Notes: a model not told the origin generated them from the sequence alone. Counted from the stretch's first letter, positions 38,103-47,809 are shown. The stretch: DNA of 64,000 nt from Mycolicibacterium aurum (GCF_900637195.1 NZ_LR134356.1:1364001-1428000), one strand, 5' to 3'. A program made the numbers and translations.

Positions 38103-39424
38103 AGCCCACCATCGTCATCATCGGAGCGGGCAGCGTCGAATTCACCCGCGAACTCCTCGGCGACATCCTGTCGTTCCCCGAACTCGGCTCGGTGCGGGTC
38201 GTCCTCCACGACATCGACGACGAGCGTCTCCAGACCGCGGAGGCGATCGTGCGCGCCACCGCGCGGACGGCGGGCGCGTCGCCCGAGGTCGTGTCGACCA
38301 CCGATCGTCGCCGCGCGCTCGACGGTGCCGACTACGTGATCAACGTGATCCAGGTCGGCATGCACGAGGCCACGCTGCGCGACTTCGAGATCCCGGCGAA
38401 GTACGGGCTGAACCAGACCATCGCCGACACCATCGGGGTGGGCGGAATCTTCCGCGGGCTCAGGACTTTCCCGGTGCTGGCCGGCATCGCGCGCGACATG
38501 GAAGAGCTCTGCCCGGACGCCTGGCTGCTCAACTACACCAACCCGATGGCGATGAATGTCACCTACCTGCACCGCGTCGCGCCGCGGTTGAAGGTGCTGG
38601 GCCTGTGCCATTCCGTCTACTGGACGATGGTCGGCTTGTGCGAACTCGTCGACGTGCCGTTCGACCAGGTGTCCTACTGGTCGGCGGGCGTCAACCATCA
38701 GGCGTGGGTGCTGCGGTGGGAGCGCGACGGCCAGAGCCTGTACCCGCTGCTGGACCAGCGCATCGCCGCCGATCCGGAACTGCGCCGGCGGGTGCGTGTC
38801 GATATGTACCGGCGGCTCGGGTACTACCCGACCGAGACCAGCGAGCACTCCAGCGAGTACGTCCCGTGGTACCTGCACGACCCCCGCGAGATCGAGCGCC
38901 TGCGCATCAACGTCGGCGAGTACGTCTCGATCAGCGAGGCCAACATGGCCGAATATCAGCGGGTGCGTGCCGAACTGACCGACACCGAGACGTTGCCCAT
39001 CGACACCGGATCCACCGAGTACGCCCCGCAGGTCATCCATTCCCTGGAGACCGGGACGCCGCGGGTCATCTCGGCGAACATCGTCAACGACGGGCTGATC
39101 GCGAACCTGCCCGACGGGGTGGCGGTCGAGGTGCCGACGCTGCTCGACTCTCTTGGCGCCCACCCGATGAAGGTCGGCGACCTGCCGGCGCAGTGCGCCG
39201 CGCTCAACCGCAGCTTCCTGGGGCCGGTGGATCTGACCGTGCGCGCCGCCGTCGAGGGCGATCCCCGGCTGGTGCGGGCCGCGGCGATGGTGGACCCCAA
39301 CACCGCCGCCTCCTTGAGCGTCGACCGCATCTGGGAACTGTGCGACGAGCTCACCGCCGCCCACGGCGACCTGCTGCCCGACGAACTGCGTGAAACCCTC
39401 TTCACCCCACCTGTCGCCAACTAA
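38099..39424 (+). CDS. glycoside hydrolase family 4 (alpha-galactosidase MelA-like)
   Basis: A 441-aa NAD- and Mn-dependent glycosidase. The N-terminal Rossmann motif is IVIIGAGSVEFTRELLGDI. NYTNPMAMN, GLCHSVYWT (metal Cys and His) and SAGVNHQAW are GH4 landmarks. GH4 enzymes act through oxidation at C3 and tolerate alpha or beta linkages; MelA-type members prefer alpha-galactosides. It would release the sugar used by the rest of the operon. It is cytoplasmic, so an oligosaccharide or glycoside is imported intact. Confidence 0.85.
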   Translation: MKPTIVIIGAGSVEFTRELLGDILSFPELGSVRVVLHDIDDERLQTAEAIVRATARTAGASPEVVSTTDRRRALDGADYVINVIQVGMHEATLRDFEIPAKYGLNQTIADTIGVGGIFRGLRTFPVLAGIARDMEELCPDAWLLNYTNPMAMNVTYLHRVAPRLKVLGLCHSVYWTMVGLCELVDVPFDQVSYWSAGVNHQAWVLRWERDGQSLYPLLDQRIAADPELRRRVRVDMYRRLGYYPTETSEHSSEYVPWYLHDPREIERLRINVGEYVSISEANMAEYQRVRAELTDTETLPIDTGSTEYAPQVIHSLETGTPRVISANIVNDGLIANLPDGVAVEVPTLLDSLGAHPMKVGDLPAQCAALNRSFLGPVDLTVRAAVEGDPRLVRAAAMVDPNTAASLSVDRIWELCDELTAAHGDLLPDELRETLFTPPVAN

Positions 39425-39436
39425 GGAGTGCCCACT

Positions 39437-40714
39437 GTGATTCGACATCGGCTCTGTATCGCATTGCTTGCTGTGCTGGCCTTCGCGCTCACCGCGTGCG
39501 GGGGTGGCGGATCGTCGTCGGGCCCCGTCGAGATCGCGGTGTGGCACGGCTACCAGGACACCGAGGGGGAGGTGTTCAAAAGCCTCATCGAGCAGTACAA
39601 CAAGGAGAATCCCGACGTCAAGGTCAACGAGCTGTACTCCAGCAACGACCTTGTGCTGCAGAAGGTTCTGACCGCAGTGCGCGGCGGCAGCGCCCCCGAC
39701 GTGGCCTACATGTTCGGGTCGTGGTCGCCGAACATCGCCCAGATCCCGCAGGTCGTCGACATGGCCGACGAGGTCTCCAAGCCGGACTGGCAGTGGGACG
39801 ACTTCTACCCGGCCGAGCGCGAGGCCGCCACGGTCGGCGACAAGATCGTCGGCGTGCCCGCGCTGGTGGACAACCTCGCGATCGTCTACAACAAGAAGCT
39901 GTTCGCCGACGCCGGCATCGCGCCGCCCAGCCCGGACTGGACGTGGGACGACTTCCGTTCCGCCGCAGCCAAACTGACCAATCCGGACACGGGACAGTAC
40001 GGATTCCTCATCCCCGCCGACGGCAGCGAGGACACCGTGTGGCACTACGTGCCGATGCTGTGGGAGGCCGGCGGTGACATCCTCTCGCCCGACAACGAGC
40101 GCGCGGTGTTCAACTCCGAGGCCGGGGTCAAGGCGCTGACGGTGCTGCAGCAGATGGCGGTCACCGATAAGTCGCTGTACCTGGACACCACCAACGAGAA
40201 CGGCCCCAAGCTGATGAACAGCGGCAAGATCGGGATGCTCGTGACCGGTCCGTGGGATCTGAGCCAGCTGTCCGACATCGACTACGACGTTCAGGTGATG
40301 CCGACGTTCGCCGGTTCCAGTGGTGGCCACCAGACCATCGCGGGCCCGGACAACTGGGTCACCTTCGACAACGGTGACGCCAAGAAGCAGGCGGCCATCG
40401 AGTTCGTCAAGTGGCTCTCGGCGCCCGAGCAGGTCAAGGCGTTCTCGCTGGGTACCGGCGACCTGCCGATCCGCGAGTCGGTGGGCAAGGATCAGTCCGT
40501 GCTGGACACGCTGAACGAGAATGTGCCCGGCACCGGGGTTTTCGTGGAGAACCTGAATAACGTGGAGAAGGTTCGGCCCACCGTCGAGCAGTACCCCGAC
40601 ATCTCCGAGGCGCTGGGGCAGGCCATCGTGGCGGTGATGCTCGGCAAGGAGCAGCCGGCCGCGGCGCTGGACACCGCCGCCAAGGCGGCCGACGCCGCGC
40701 TGGCCGAGAAGTAG
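39437..40714 (+). CDS. ABC sugar-binding lipoprotein
   Basis: A 425-aa extracellular solute-binding protein (family 1, MalE/UgpB type). The signal peptide ends in the lipobox LTACGGGG, so Cys is lipidated. The mature body has VAYMFGSWSPNIAQIPQVVD and TIAGPDNWVTF, typical of sugar-binding domains. AAGGAG lies eight bases before the GTG at 39437. It delivers substrate to the two permeases that follow. Confidence 0.88.
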   Translation: MIRHRLCIALLAVLAFALTACGGGGSSSGPVEIAVWHGYQDTEGEVFKSLIEQYNKENPDVKVNELYSSNDLVLQKVLTAVRGGSAPDVAYMFGSWSPNIAQIPQVVDMADEVSKPDWQWDDFYPAEREAATVGDKIVGVPALVDNLAIVYNKKLFADAGIAPPSPDWTWDDFRSAAAKLTNPDTGQYGFLIPADGSEDTVWHYVPMLWEAGGDILSPDNERAVFNSEAGVKALTVLQQMAVTDKSLYLDTTNENGPKLMNSGKIGMLVTGPWDLSQLSDIDYDVQVMPTFAGSSGGHQTIAGPDNWVTFDNGDAKKQAAIEFVKWLSAPEQVKAFSLGTGDLPIRESVGKDQSVLDTLNENVPGTGVFVENLNNVEKVRPTVEQYPDISEALGQAIVAVMLGKEQPAAALDTAAKAADAALAEK

Positions 40715-40739
40715 CCGGACGGGACGGGAAAGTAGGCGG

Positions 40740-41633
40740 ATGCTGGACAGGCTGGGGCGCGTCGGTCGTTCCGAGAACGTGACGGGATGGACGCTGATCA
40801 GTCCCGCTGCCGTGCTGATCGGCATCTTCGGGCTGCTGCCGGTGCTGATGTCGCTGCAGCTGTCGTTCCAGCAGTCCGACCTGCTCAGCCCGGAGACGCC
40901 GTGGGTGGGGCTGGACAACTACCGCAAGATGGCCGAAGACCCGGTGTTCGTCGAGGCGATCAAGCACACCATCATCTACACCGCGCTGTTCGTGCCCGGC
41001 GCCATGGTGGTGGGGCTGCTGATCGCCTCGGCGATGAACCGGTCGGTCCGGTTCATCTCGGTGTACCGGACCGCCGCCTACATCACGATGGCGGTGTCGA
41101 CGATCTCCCAGGGCATCATCTTCCTGTGGCTCACCGACCGGGATTACGGGCTGATCAACGCGGCGCTGAACGCGGTCGGGGTGCCGTCGCAGCCGTTTTT
41201 GGCGTCGCCGTCGCAGGCCCTGTATGTGATCGTGGCGATGACGATCTGGGGCTGGACCGGATTCTCGGTCATCGTCTATCTGGCTGCGCTGCAAGGGGTC
41301 CCGGCTGAGCTGCACGAGGCGGCCGCCATCGACGGGGCGCGCCCGTTCACCCGGTTCCGCACCATCACGGTGCCGCTGCTGGGCCCGGCCAACCTGTTCC
41401 TGCTGGTGTGGCTCACGATCAACGCGCTGCAGCTGTTCGACGAGGTGTATGTAACCACCCGCGGCGGGCCTCTGCGCGCCACCACGGTGATCGTCTACTA
41501 CCTGTGGGATCAGGCCTTCGTGCACTTCGACGCCGGCTACGCCGCGGCCATGGCGTACGCGCTGTTCGTGGTCATCCTGATCATCACCGGCGTCCAGTTC
41601 CGGCTGGCCCGCAGATACGTGCACAACGCATGA
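40740..41633 (+). CDS. ABC sugar permease (MalF/UgpA type)
   Basis: A 297-aa permease with six predicted helices and the EAA loop ELHEAAAIDGARPFTRFRTITVPLL that contacts the ATPase. Its stop overlaps the second permease (ATGA). It pairs with that gene to form the channel of the importer. Confidence 0.88.
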   Translation: MLDRLGRVGRSENVTGWTLISPAAVLIGIFGLLPVLMSLQLSFQQSDLLSPETPWVGLDNYRKMAEDPVFVEAIKHTIIYTALFVPGAMVVGLLIASAMNRSVRFISVYRTAAYITMAVSTISQGIIFLWLTDRDYGLINAALNAVGVPSQPFLASPSQALYVIVAMTIWGWTGFSVIVYLAALQGVPAELHEAAAIDGARPFTRFRTITVPLLGPANLFLLVWLTINALQLFDEVYVTTRGGPLRATTVIVYYLWDQAFVHFDAGYAAAMAYALFVVILIITGVQFRLARRYVHNA

Positions 41634-42481
41634 CCGCGCCCCGGGTTCGGCTGCCCTTCAGCCCGTGGCACCTGGTGCTCATCCCGATGACGTTCATCCT
41701 CGTGGTGCCGCTGCTGTGGATGCTGATCACCTCACTGGAAACCGAAGGTGAGGCCAACCGCTTTCCGCCGGTGCTGTTCCCGGCCAACCCCCGGTTCGAG
41801 AACTACTCCGAGGCGTGGGCGGCCGCACCGTTCGGCCACTTCTTCCTCAACAGCGTGCTGGTGACGGCGGTCGTGCTGGTGAGCAACCTGGTGGTGTGCA
41901 GCCTGGCCGGCTATGCGTTCGCCCGTATCCGGTTCCTCGGTCGCGGCGCGCTGTTCGTGACGTTGATGGCGACGTTGATGGTGCCGTTCCAGGTGACGAT
42001 GATCCCGGTGTTCCTGATCGTCAAGTGGTTCGGCGACAACGTGTGGGAAGGCCTGGGCATCAACCACATCGGTGCGTTGATGCTGCCCAACCTGGCGACG
42101 GCGTTCGGCATCTTCTTCCTGCGCCAGTTCTTCCAGACGGTGCCGGTGGAGCTCGAGGAGGCCGCCCGGGTGGACGGGACGTCGCGCCTCGGTGTGCTGT
42201 TCAAGATCGTGCTGCCGCTGTCGCTGCCCGCGATGTCGACGCTGGCGGCGCTGACCGTGCTGACGTCGTGGAACGACTTCCTGTGGCCCCTGATCGTCAT
42301 CACCTCACAGGATCAGATGACGATTCCGTTGGGGCTGAGCTATTTCCAGGGCGCCCACCGGGTGAACTGGCCGGTGCTGATGGCGGCCAACGTGATGAGC
42401 CTGCTGCCGATGCTGCTGGTGTTCGTCGGGGCGCAACGGTATTTCGTGCAGTCGGTGGCCAGCACCGGAATCAAGGGCTGA
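41630..42481 (+). CDS. ABC sugar permease (MalG/UgpE type)
   Basis: A 283-aa permease with six helices. The EAA loop is ELEEAARVDGTSRLGVLFKI and the C-terminus is ...ASTGIKG as in MalG-type proteins. Coupled to the first permease by ATGA and followed 13 bp later by the ATPase. Confidence 0.88.
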   Translation: MTAPRVRLPFSPWHLVLIPMTFILVVPLLWMLITSLETEGEANRFPPVLFPANPRFENYSEAWAAAPFGHFFLNSVLVTAVVLVSNLVVCSLAGYAFARIRFLGRGALFVTLMATLMVPFQVTMIPVFLIVKWFGDNVWEGLGINHIGALMLPNLATAFGIFFLRQFFQTVPVELEEAARVDGTSRLGVLFKIVLPLSLPAMSTLAALTVLTSWNDFLWPLIVITSQDQMTIPLGLSYFQGAHRVNWPVLMAANVMSLLPMLLVFVGAQRYFVQSVASTGIKG

Positions 42482-42494
42482 GGAGGCAAAGGTC

Positions 42495-43586
42495 TTGGCA
42501 GAAGTCGAGTTTCGGGACGTCACGCGCAGTTACGGCAGCGAGTTGACGGCGCTCAACCGCCTGAACCTGACCGTGGCCGACGGGGAGTTCCTGATCCTGG
42601 TGGGACCGTCGGGCTGCGGCAAGAGCACCGCGCTGCGGCTGCTGGCCGGGCTCGACAAACCCACCTCGGGTGAGATCCTCATCGGCGGAAAGTCGGTCAC
42701 CGGGCTGGGGCCGGGGCAGCGTGACATTGCGATGGTGTTCCAGAACTACGCGTTGTACCCGCACATGACGGTGTACCGGAACCTCGCGTACGGGCTCAAG
42801 CAGCGCCGCACGCCGCGCGCGGAGATCGAACGCCGGGTCCGGGAGACGGCCGAGCTGCTGCAGATCGGCGAGCTGCTGGATCGCAAACCGGGTCAGCTGT
42901 CCGGCGGGCAACGCCAGCGGGTGGCGATGGGTCGCGCGCTGGTTCGCAAGCCGCAGGCGTTCCTGCTCGACGAACCGCTGTCGAACCTGGACGCCAAGCT
43001 GCGCAACCAGGTGAGGGGTGACCTCAAGCGGCTGCATCGAGAGCTTCCGGTGACGTCCATCTACGTCACGCACGATCAGGTGGAGGCCATGACGCTGGGG
43101 GACCGGCTGTGTGTGATGGCCGGCGGCGAGGTGCAGCAGATCGGGTCCACCGACGACGTCTACAACCGGCCCGCCAACACGTTCGTCGCCGCGTTCATGG
43201 GCAGCCCGCCGATGAACCTGATCGGCGCCGATGTGGTGTCCGGAGTACTGCACGTCGGTGGGGCACCGGTGACCGAGGTTCAGACCGTCGACGGTCCGGT
43301 GACCGTAGGTGTGCGCCCGGAACATCTGGTGCTGCACAGCGCGCACGCCGACGGCATGCTGGCGGCCCGGGTCGACTTCGTGGAGCCGCTGGGCAGCCAC
43401 GTTCTGGTGACCGCGCAGGTCGACGTGCCCGGCGAGTCGCCGGCACGCGTGATCGTGCACGCACCCGCGGGAACCGACCTGGAGCCCGGGCACCGGATCG
43501 GCCTGGAGTTGCCGCCCGAGCGTACGTACTTCTTCGACGCCGAGACGGGAGACGCCCGCACCAGCGCCGCACGTATCGCCCTGTGA
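42495..43586 (+). CDS. ABC sugar importer ATPase (MalK/UgpC type)
   Basis: A 363-aa ATPase: Walker A GPSGCGKST (residues about 36-44), Q-loop VFQNYALYPHM, signature LSGGQRQRVAMGRAL, Walker B AFLLDEPLSNLD, and a C-terminal TOBE/OB regulatory domain. The start is TTG with AGGAGG eight bases upstream. Last gene of the sugar operon. MalK-type ATPases can energise several importers, so it may serve others. Confidence 0.9.
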   Translation: MAEVEFRDVTRSYGSELTALNRLNLTVADGEFLILVGPSGCGKSTALRLLAGLDKPTSGEILIGGKSVTGLGPGQRDIAMVFQNYALYPHMTVYRNLAYGLKQRRTPRAEIERRVRETAELLQIGELLDRKPGQLSGGQRQRVAMGRALVRKPQAFLLDEPLSNLDAKLRNQVRGDLKRLHRELPVTSIYVTHDQVEAMTLGDRLCVMAGGEVQQIGSTDDVYNRPANTFVAAFMGSPPMNLIGADVVSGVLHVGGAPVTEVQTVDGPVTVGVRPEHLVLHSAHADGMLAARVDFVEPLGSHVLVTAQVDVPGESPARVIVHAPAGTDLEPGHRIGLELPPERTYFFDAETGDARTSAARIAL

Positions 43587-43652
43587 GCTCGCGCCGGCGC
43601 GGCCGATAAGCTGCTCGCGCAACGGCGAACTGAGAGGTGCGGTACTTCACCG

Positions 43653-45725
43653 ATGCAGGCCAAACACTCGCTCGCGCCGGTCGCGACGGTCGCACCACCG
43701 CGGTCCCGCCACGATCTGCGCGGTCTCCTGGGCATCTCGGTCGCGCTCGTCGTCGTCTTCCACGTGTGGTTCGGCCGGGTCTCGGGCGGCGTCGACGTCG
43801 TCCTGGTGTTGTCCGGGTTCGTCTTCGGCGCCAGGCTGCTGCGGCTGTCGGGCGACGACGGCGCGGCGATCAGACCGGCGGCGGAGCTGGCCCGGCTGGG
43901 ACGGCGGCTGCTGCCCGCCCTGGTGGTCGTGTTGGCGGCGTGTGCTGCGCTGACGTTGCTCATCCAGCCGCGCACCCGCTGGGAGACGTTCGCCGATCAT
44001 GCACTGTCGAGCCTGGGCTATCTGCAGAACTGGCAGCTGGCCCAGTCGGCGGGGGAGTACGCCCGCGCGGGCGAGGCGGTGTCCCCGCTGCAGCACCTGT
44101 GGTTGATGTCGGTGCAGGGCCAGTTCCTGGTGGCGCTGCTTCTCGTCGTGTGGCTGATCGGTCTCGTGGTGCCTCGGCGGGCGCGGCGTGCGGCGGTCCT
44201 GGCCGTGGTGCTGGCCGCGGCGGTCGGCTCCTTCGTCTACGCCGTCGATGCGCACACCGCGGACCAGGCCGGCGCCTACTACGACAGCGTCGCCCGGGCG
44301 TGGGAACCGCTGGCGGGGGTCGCGGTGGCGGCGGTGGTCGGCGGCGGGCTGTCGTGGCGCCGCCGGTGGCGAGGCGTGGCGGCGGTGGTCGGGCTGGCCG
44401 TGCTCGTGTCGGTGGGTGCGTTCGTCGACGGGGCTCGCGAATTCCCCGGGCCGTTGGCACTGCTCCCGGTGGCGGCGACGATCCTGCTCATCTGCGCCGG
44501 TGCCGGCGCGTCGTTGCCCTGGCCGAACCGGGTGCTGGCGACGGCACCGTTCGCGACGCTCGGTGCGCTGGCCTACGCCTGGTACCTCTGGCATTGGCCA
44601 CTGGTGATCTTCTGGCTGGCCTACACCGACGGCGATCACGCCGGGCTCTCCGACGGGCTGGTCCTCATCGCGGTGTCGGCGGCGCTGGCCTACGCCACCA
44701 TGCGGTGGATCGAGCGTCCGCTGCGGTACGCCCCGGTGCCGGGCGCGGGCCCCAGCCGCCTGCCGGCACTGGCGCTGGGCGCCACGGTGGTGCTGCTGGC
44801 CGTGGTGGTCGCCGCCGGTTCTGTCGGCTGGCGCCAGCACGTCACCGCGGTGCGGGCCAACGGCGCCGAACTGCGCAACCTCTCGCCGATCGACTATCCG
44901 GGTGCGCGGGCGTTGATCGAGCAGCGCAAGGTGGCCAAGCTGCCGTTCCGTCCGACGGTGCTGGAGGCCTCCGAAGACATCCCCGCCACCATCGTCGACG
45001 GCTGCATCAGCGACTTCGGCAACGCCAGCGTGCGGAAGTGCGACTACGGGGACCTGCGCGCGCAGCGGACCATCGCCCTGGTCGGCGGATCCCATTCCGA
45101 GCATTGGATCACCGCGCTGAACGTGCTCGGGCGCCAGCACGGTTTCAAGGTGGTCACGTACCTGAAGATGGGCTGCCCGTTGACCACCGACGAGCTGCCG
45201 CGGGTGAGTGTGTCCAACGACCCGTATCCGGGGTGCCGGGACTGGACCGATGCCACGTTGGCGAGCCTGCTCGACGACCGGCCCGACTACGTGTTCATCA
45301 CCACCACCCGGCCGCGCACCGACAGCCCCGGCGACTTCGTCCCCGACAGCTACCTGGGTATCTGGGATGTGTTCGCGGACAACGGGATTCCTGTCATCGG
45401 TGTGCGCGACACTCCGTGGATGTACCGCGACGGGATGATGTTCTCGCCGGTCGACTGTCTGGCCGAGGGCGGCGACGCCGAGGCGTGCGGGCTGCCGCGG
45501 TCGGAGGCTTTGGCCGACTACAACCCGACCATGGACTACCTGGACCGGTATCCGGGCATCGTGCCGCTCGATCTCAGCGACGCCGTGTGCGGGCCGGCGT
45601 ACTGCCGGGCGGTCGAGGGAAACGTGTTGGTCTACCACGACGGTCATCACCTGACGGCGAGCTACGTGCGGACGTTGGCCGGCGAACTCGGGCGCCAGCT
45701 CTCCGATGCGATTGGGTGGTGGTGA
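43653..45725 (+). CDS. OafA/YrhL-type acyltransferase with SGNH domain
   Basis: A 690-aa membrane protein. The acyltransferase-3 domain occupies residues about 20-370 with roughly ten helices (DLRGLLGISVALVVVFHVWF, ending MRWIERPLRY). The C-terminal SGNH hydrolase-like domain has VGGSHSEHW in place of the usual GDSH and DGHHLT with the catalytic His. Such proteins O-acylate cell-envelope glycans. 66 bp after the sugar operon; probably separate. Confidence 0.82.
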   Translation: MQAKHSLAPVATVAPPRSRHDLRGLLGISVALVVVFHVWFGRVSGGVDVVLVLSGFVFGARLLRLSGDDGAAIRPAAELARLGRRLLPALVVVLAACAALTLLIQPRTRWETFADHALSSLGYLQNWQLAQSAGEYARAGEAVSPLQHLWLMSVQGQFLVALLLVVWLIGLVVPRRARRAAVLAVVLAAAVGSFVYAVDAHTADQAGAYYDSVARAWEPLAGVAVAAVVGGGLSWRRRWRGVAAVVGLAVLVSVGAFVDGAREFPGPLALLPVAATILLICAGAGASLPWPNRVLATAPFATLGALAYAWYLWHWPLVIFWLAYTDGDHAGLSDGLVLIAVSAALAYATMRWIERPLRYAPVPGAGPSRLPALALGATVVLLAVVVAAGSVGWRQHVTAVRANGAELRNLSPIDYPGARALIEQRKVAKLPFRPTVLEASEDIPATIVDGCISDFGNASVRKCDYGDLRAQRTIALVGGSHSEHWITALNVLGRQHGFKVVTYLKMGCPLTTDELPRVSVSNDPYPGCRDWTDATLASLLDDRPDYVFITTTRPRTDSPGDFVPDSYLGIWDVFADNGIPVIGVRDTPWMYRDGMMFSPVDCLAEGGDAEACGLPRSEALADYNPTMDYLDRYPGIVPLDLSDAVCGPAYCRAVEGNVLVYHDGHHLTASYVRTLAGELGRQLSDAIGWW

Positions 45726-45741
45726 GCGCAGGCGTTACCCT

Positions 45742-45763
45742 GGATTGAGCATTTACTCAATCC
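45742..45763. promoter_or_regulatory. ArsR-family operator
   Basis: GGATTGAG-CATTTA-CTCAATCC, a perfect 8-bp dyad 20 bp before the ArsR start. Size, spacing and location are typical of ArsR/SmtB operators, so autoregulation of the arsR-sulP pair is likely. Confidence 0.65.
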
Positions 45764-45783
45764 ATCAAGTGAAGGGTCGGGCG

Positions 45784-46161
45784 GTGGTGCACGGTTTTCT
45801 GGCCGGTGACGAGCGGCCGCTGTATGAGATCAAGGCCAACCTGTTCAAGGCGCTCGCCCACCCCGCGCGGATCCGCGTGCTGGAGATCCTGTCGGTCAGC
45901 GGGCAGGCCACCTCGGTCAGCGACATCCTGGCGCAGACCGACCTCGAGCCCACGGTGCTGTCACAGCATCTCGCTGTGCTGAAGCGGCACTACGTCGTCA
46001 GCTCGGAGCGAGCCGGCAATGCGGTGTACTACCAGCTTGCCCATCCCAAGATCTCGGAGTTGCTGGTGATCGCGCGCGCGTTCCTGGCCGACACCCTGAC
46101 CGCGCGCCAGGATCAGCTCTCCGCGCTGGCGTCGTTGCCGCCGGTGGCGTCGTCCACGTGA
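45784..46161 (+). CDS. ArsR-family regulator without cysteines
   Basis: A 125-aa winged-helix regulator: LFKALAHPARIRVLEIL, recognition helix region LEPTVLSQHLAVLKRHYVV, and a wing (SERAGNAVYYQL). It contains no Cys at all, so the alpha-3 CxC metal site is absent and the signal is not classical thiophilic metal sensing. GTG at 45784 or 45787. Its stop overlaps the sulP GTG (GTGA), so it controls and is co-translated with the transporter. Confidence 0.82.
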   Translation: MVHGFLAGDERPLYEIKANLFKALAHPARIRVLEILSVSGQATSVSDILAQTDLEPTVLSQHLAVLKRHYVVSSERAGNAVYYQLAHPKISELLVIARAFLADTLTARQDQLSALASLPPVASST

Positions 46162-47789
46162 CCGTCGAGGCGCTGCGCAACCTGCGGCTGTTGTTGCCGC
46201 GCCGGTCCGACTATGCCGAGCTGCCCCGGTCCTGGCGGCGTGATGTGCTGGCCGGGGTCACGGTCGGGGTGGTGGCGTTGCCGCTGGCGCTGGCGTTCGG
46301 CATCAGTTCCGGGGCCGGCGCCGCGGCAGGGTTGATCACGGCTGTGATCGCCGGTCTGGTGGCCGCGGTGTTCGGCGGATCGCACGTGCAGGTCTCCGGG
46401 CCGACGGGCGCCATGGCGGTGGTGTTGGCACCGATCGTGGCCCAGTACGGCTTCTCCAGCCTGGCGGTGGTGACCGTCGCCGCTGGCCTTCTCGTCGTGG
46501 CGGCGGGCGTCACCGGCCTGGGCCGGGCGGTCACCTTCATTCCGTGGCCGGTCATCGAGGGCTTCACCCTCGGGATTGCCGCCATCATCTTCCTCCAGCA
46601 GGTGCCCGCCGCCCTCGGCCAGACGGCGCCGCAGGGGGAGCGGCCCCTGGTCGCCGCGGTGGGCGCGCTCGCCGGCGCGCAGTGGTCGACGGCCCGGCCG
46701 GCGCTGATTGTCGTCGCCGTAGTGATGGTGTTGATGATCGGGCTGCCGCGATTGCACCGGGCGATTCCCGAGTCGCTGACGGCGGTGATCGTGGCGACCG
46801 TGCTCGCCGTCGCCGTGGGTCTGCCCGTCGCCCAGATCGGGGCACTGCCGTCGCACCTGCCCGCACCGGTGCTGCCCGGCGTCGACCTGGCGACGGCGCG
46901 GGCGCTGTTCGGCGCGGCCCTGGCGGTCGCCGCGTTGGCGGCCATCGAGTCACTGCTGTCGGCGCGGGTGGCCGCGACGATGTCGCCGACCGGGCCTTAC
47001 GACCCGAACCGTGAGCTCGTCGGCCAGGGGCTGGCCTCGGTGGCCTCCGGAATGTTCGGCGGGATGCCCGCCACAGGTGCGATCGCGCGCACGGCGGTCA
47101 ACGTGCGTGCGGGTGCCCGCACCCGGATGTCGGCGATCGTGCACTCGCTGGTGCTGCTGGCGGTGGTCTACGTGGCCGGTGGCCCCGTCGCGGCGATTCC
47201 GCTGGCGGCGCTGGCGGCAGTATTGATGGCGACGTCGGTGCGGATGGTGTCGACACCCGTCGTCGTCAGGATCATGACCTCGACGCGATCCGACGCGGCG
47301 ATCTTCGTGCTGACCGCCGTCGTCACCGTGGCGTTCGACCTCATCGAGGCGGTCGAGATCGGCACCGTGGTCGCGGCGGTGTTCGCGCTGCGCACGGTCG
47401 CGCGCCGCAGCAGCGTCACGCGAGAGGAATTGACCGGGCCAGCTCAGCCCGGTGACGAGAAGATCGCTCTCTTACGCCTCGACGGTGCCATGTTCTTCGG
47501 TGCGGCAGAACGCATGTCGAGCACCATCACCGACGCCCGGCATCCGGGGGTGTCGGTGGTCATCATCCGGCTGTCGCAGTTGGGGATGCTCGACGCCACC
47601 GGTGCCCACACGCTGGCGGAGATCGTCGAGGAACTCGAATCGCGCGGAATCACGGTCATCGTCAAGGGAGTTCAGCCCGAGCACCGAAAATTGCTGGCCG
47701 GCATGGGAGTCATCGAGGCATTACGGCACGAGAACCATCTCGTCGATTCGCTCGACGACGCGATCGCCCACGCCCGGAGTCATGTCTGA
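46158..47789 (+). CDS. SulP/SLC26 anion transporter with STAS domain
   Basis: A 543-aa transporter. The membrane domain (residues about 25-420, 10-14 helices) has the family segments GVTVGVVALPLALAFGISSG and GGSHVQVSGPTGAMAVV. The C-terminal STAS domain (KIALLRLDGAMFFGAAERM, GVSVVIIRLSQLGMLDATG) follows. Substrates in the family are sulfate, bicarbonate or other anions; M. tuberculosis Rv1739c and Rv3273 are relatives. No carbonic anhydrase domain is fused. It converges on a small secreted gene. Confidence 0.88.
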   Translation: MTVEALRNLRLLLPRRSDYAELPRSWRRDVLAGVTVGVVALPLALAFGISSGAGAAAGLITAVIAGLVAAVFGGSHVQVSGPTGAMAVVLAPIVAQYGFSSLAVVTVAAGLLVVAAGVTGLGRAVTFIPWPVIEGFTLGIAAIIFLQQVPAALGQTAPQGERPLVAAVGALAGAQWSTARPALIVVAVVMVLMIGLPRLHRAIPESLTAVIVATVLAVAVGLPVAQIGALPSHLPAPVLPGVDLATARALFGAALAVAALAAIESLLSARVAATMSPTGPYDPNRELVGQGLASVASGMFGGMPATGAIARTAVNVRAGARTRMSAIVHSLVLLAVVYVAGGPVAAIPLAALAAVLMATSVRMVSTPVVVRIMTSTRSDAAIFVLTAVVTVAFDLIEAVEIGTVVAAVFALRTVARRSSVTREELTGPAQPGDEKIALLRLDGAMFFGAAERMSSTITDARHPGVSVVIIRLSQLGMLDATGAHTLAEIVEELESRGITVIVKGVQPEHRKLLAGMGVIEALRHENHLVDSLDDAIAHARSHV

Positions 47790-47809
47790 CCGGCGCGAGC
47801 CGGGTCAGA

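Noticed and set aside
38015..40918. 967-codon open frame on the minus strand
   Set aside because: It is antisense to the EamA, GH4 and sugar-binding genes, which have clear motifs, ribosome sites and overlaps. Long antisense frames are common in high G+C DNA.
43647..45650. 667-codon minus-strand frame
   Set aside because: Antisense to the OafA-type acyltransferase; composition is His/Arg/Gly-rich shadow coding.
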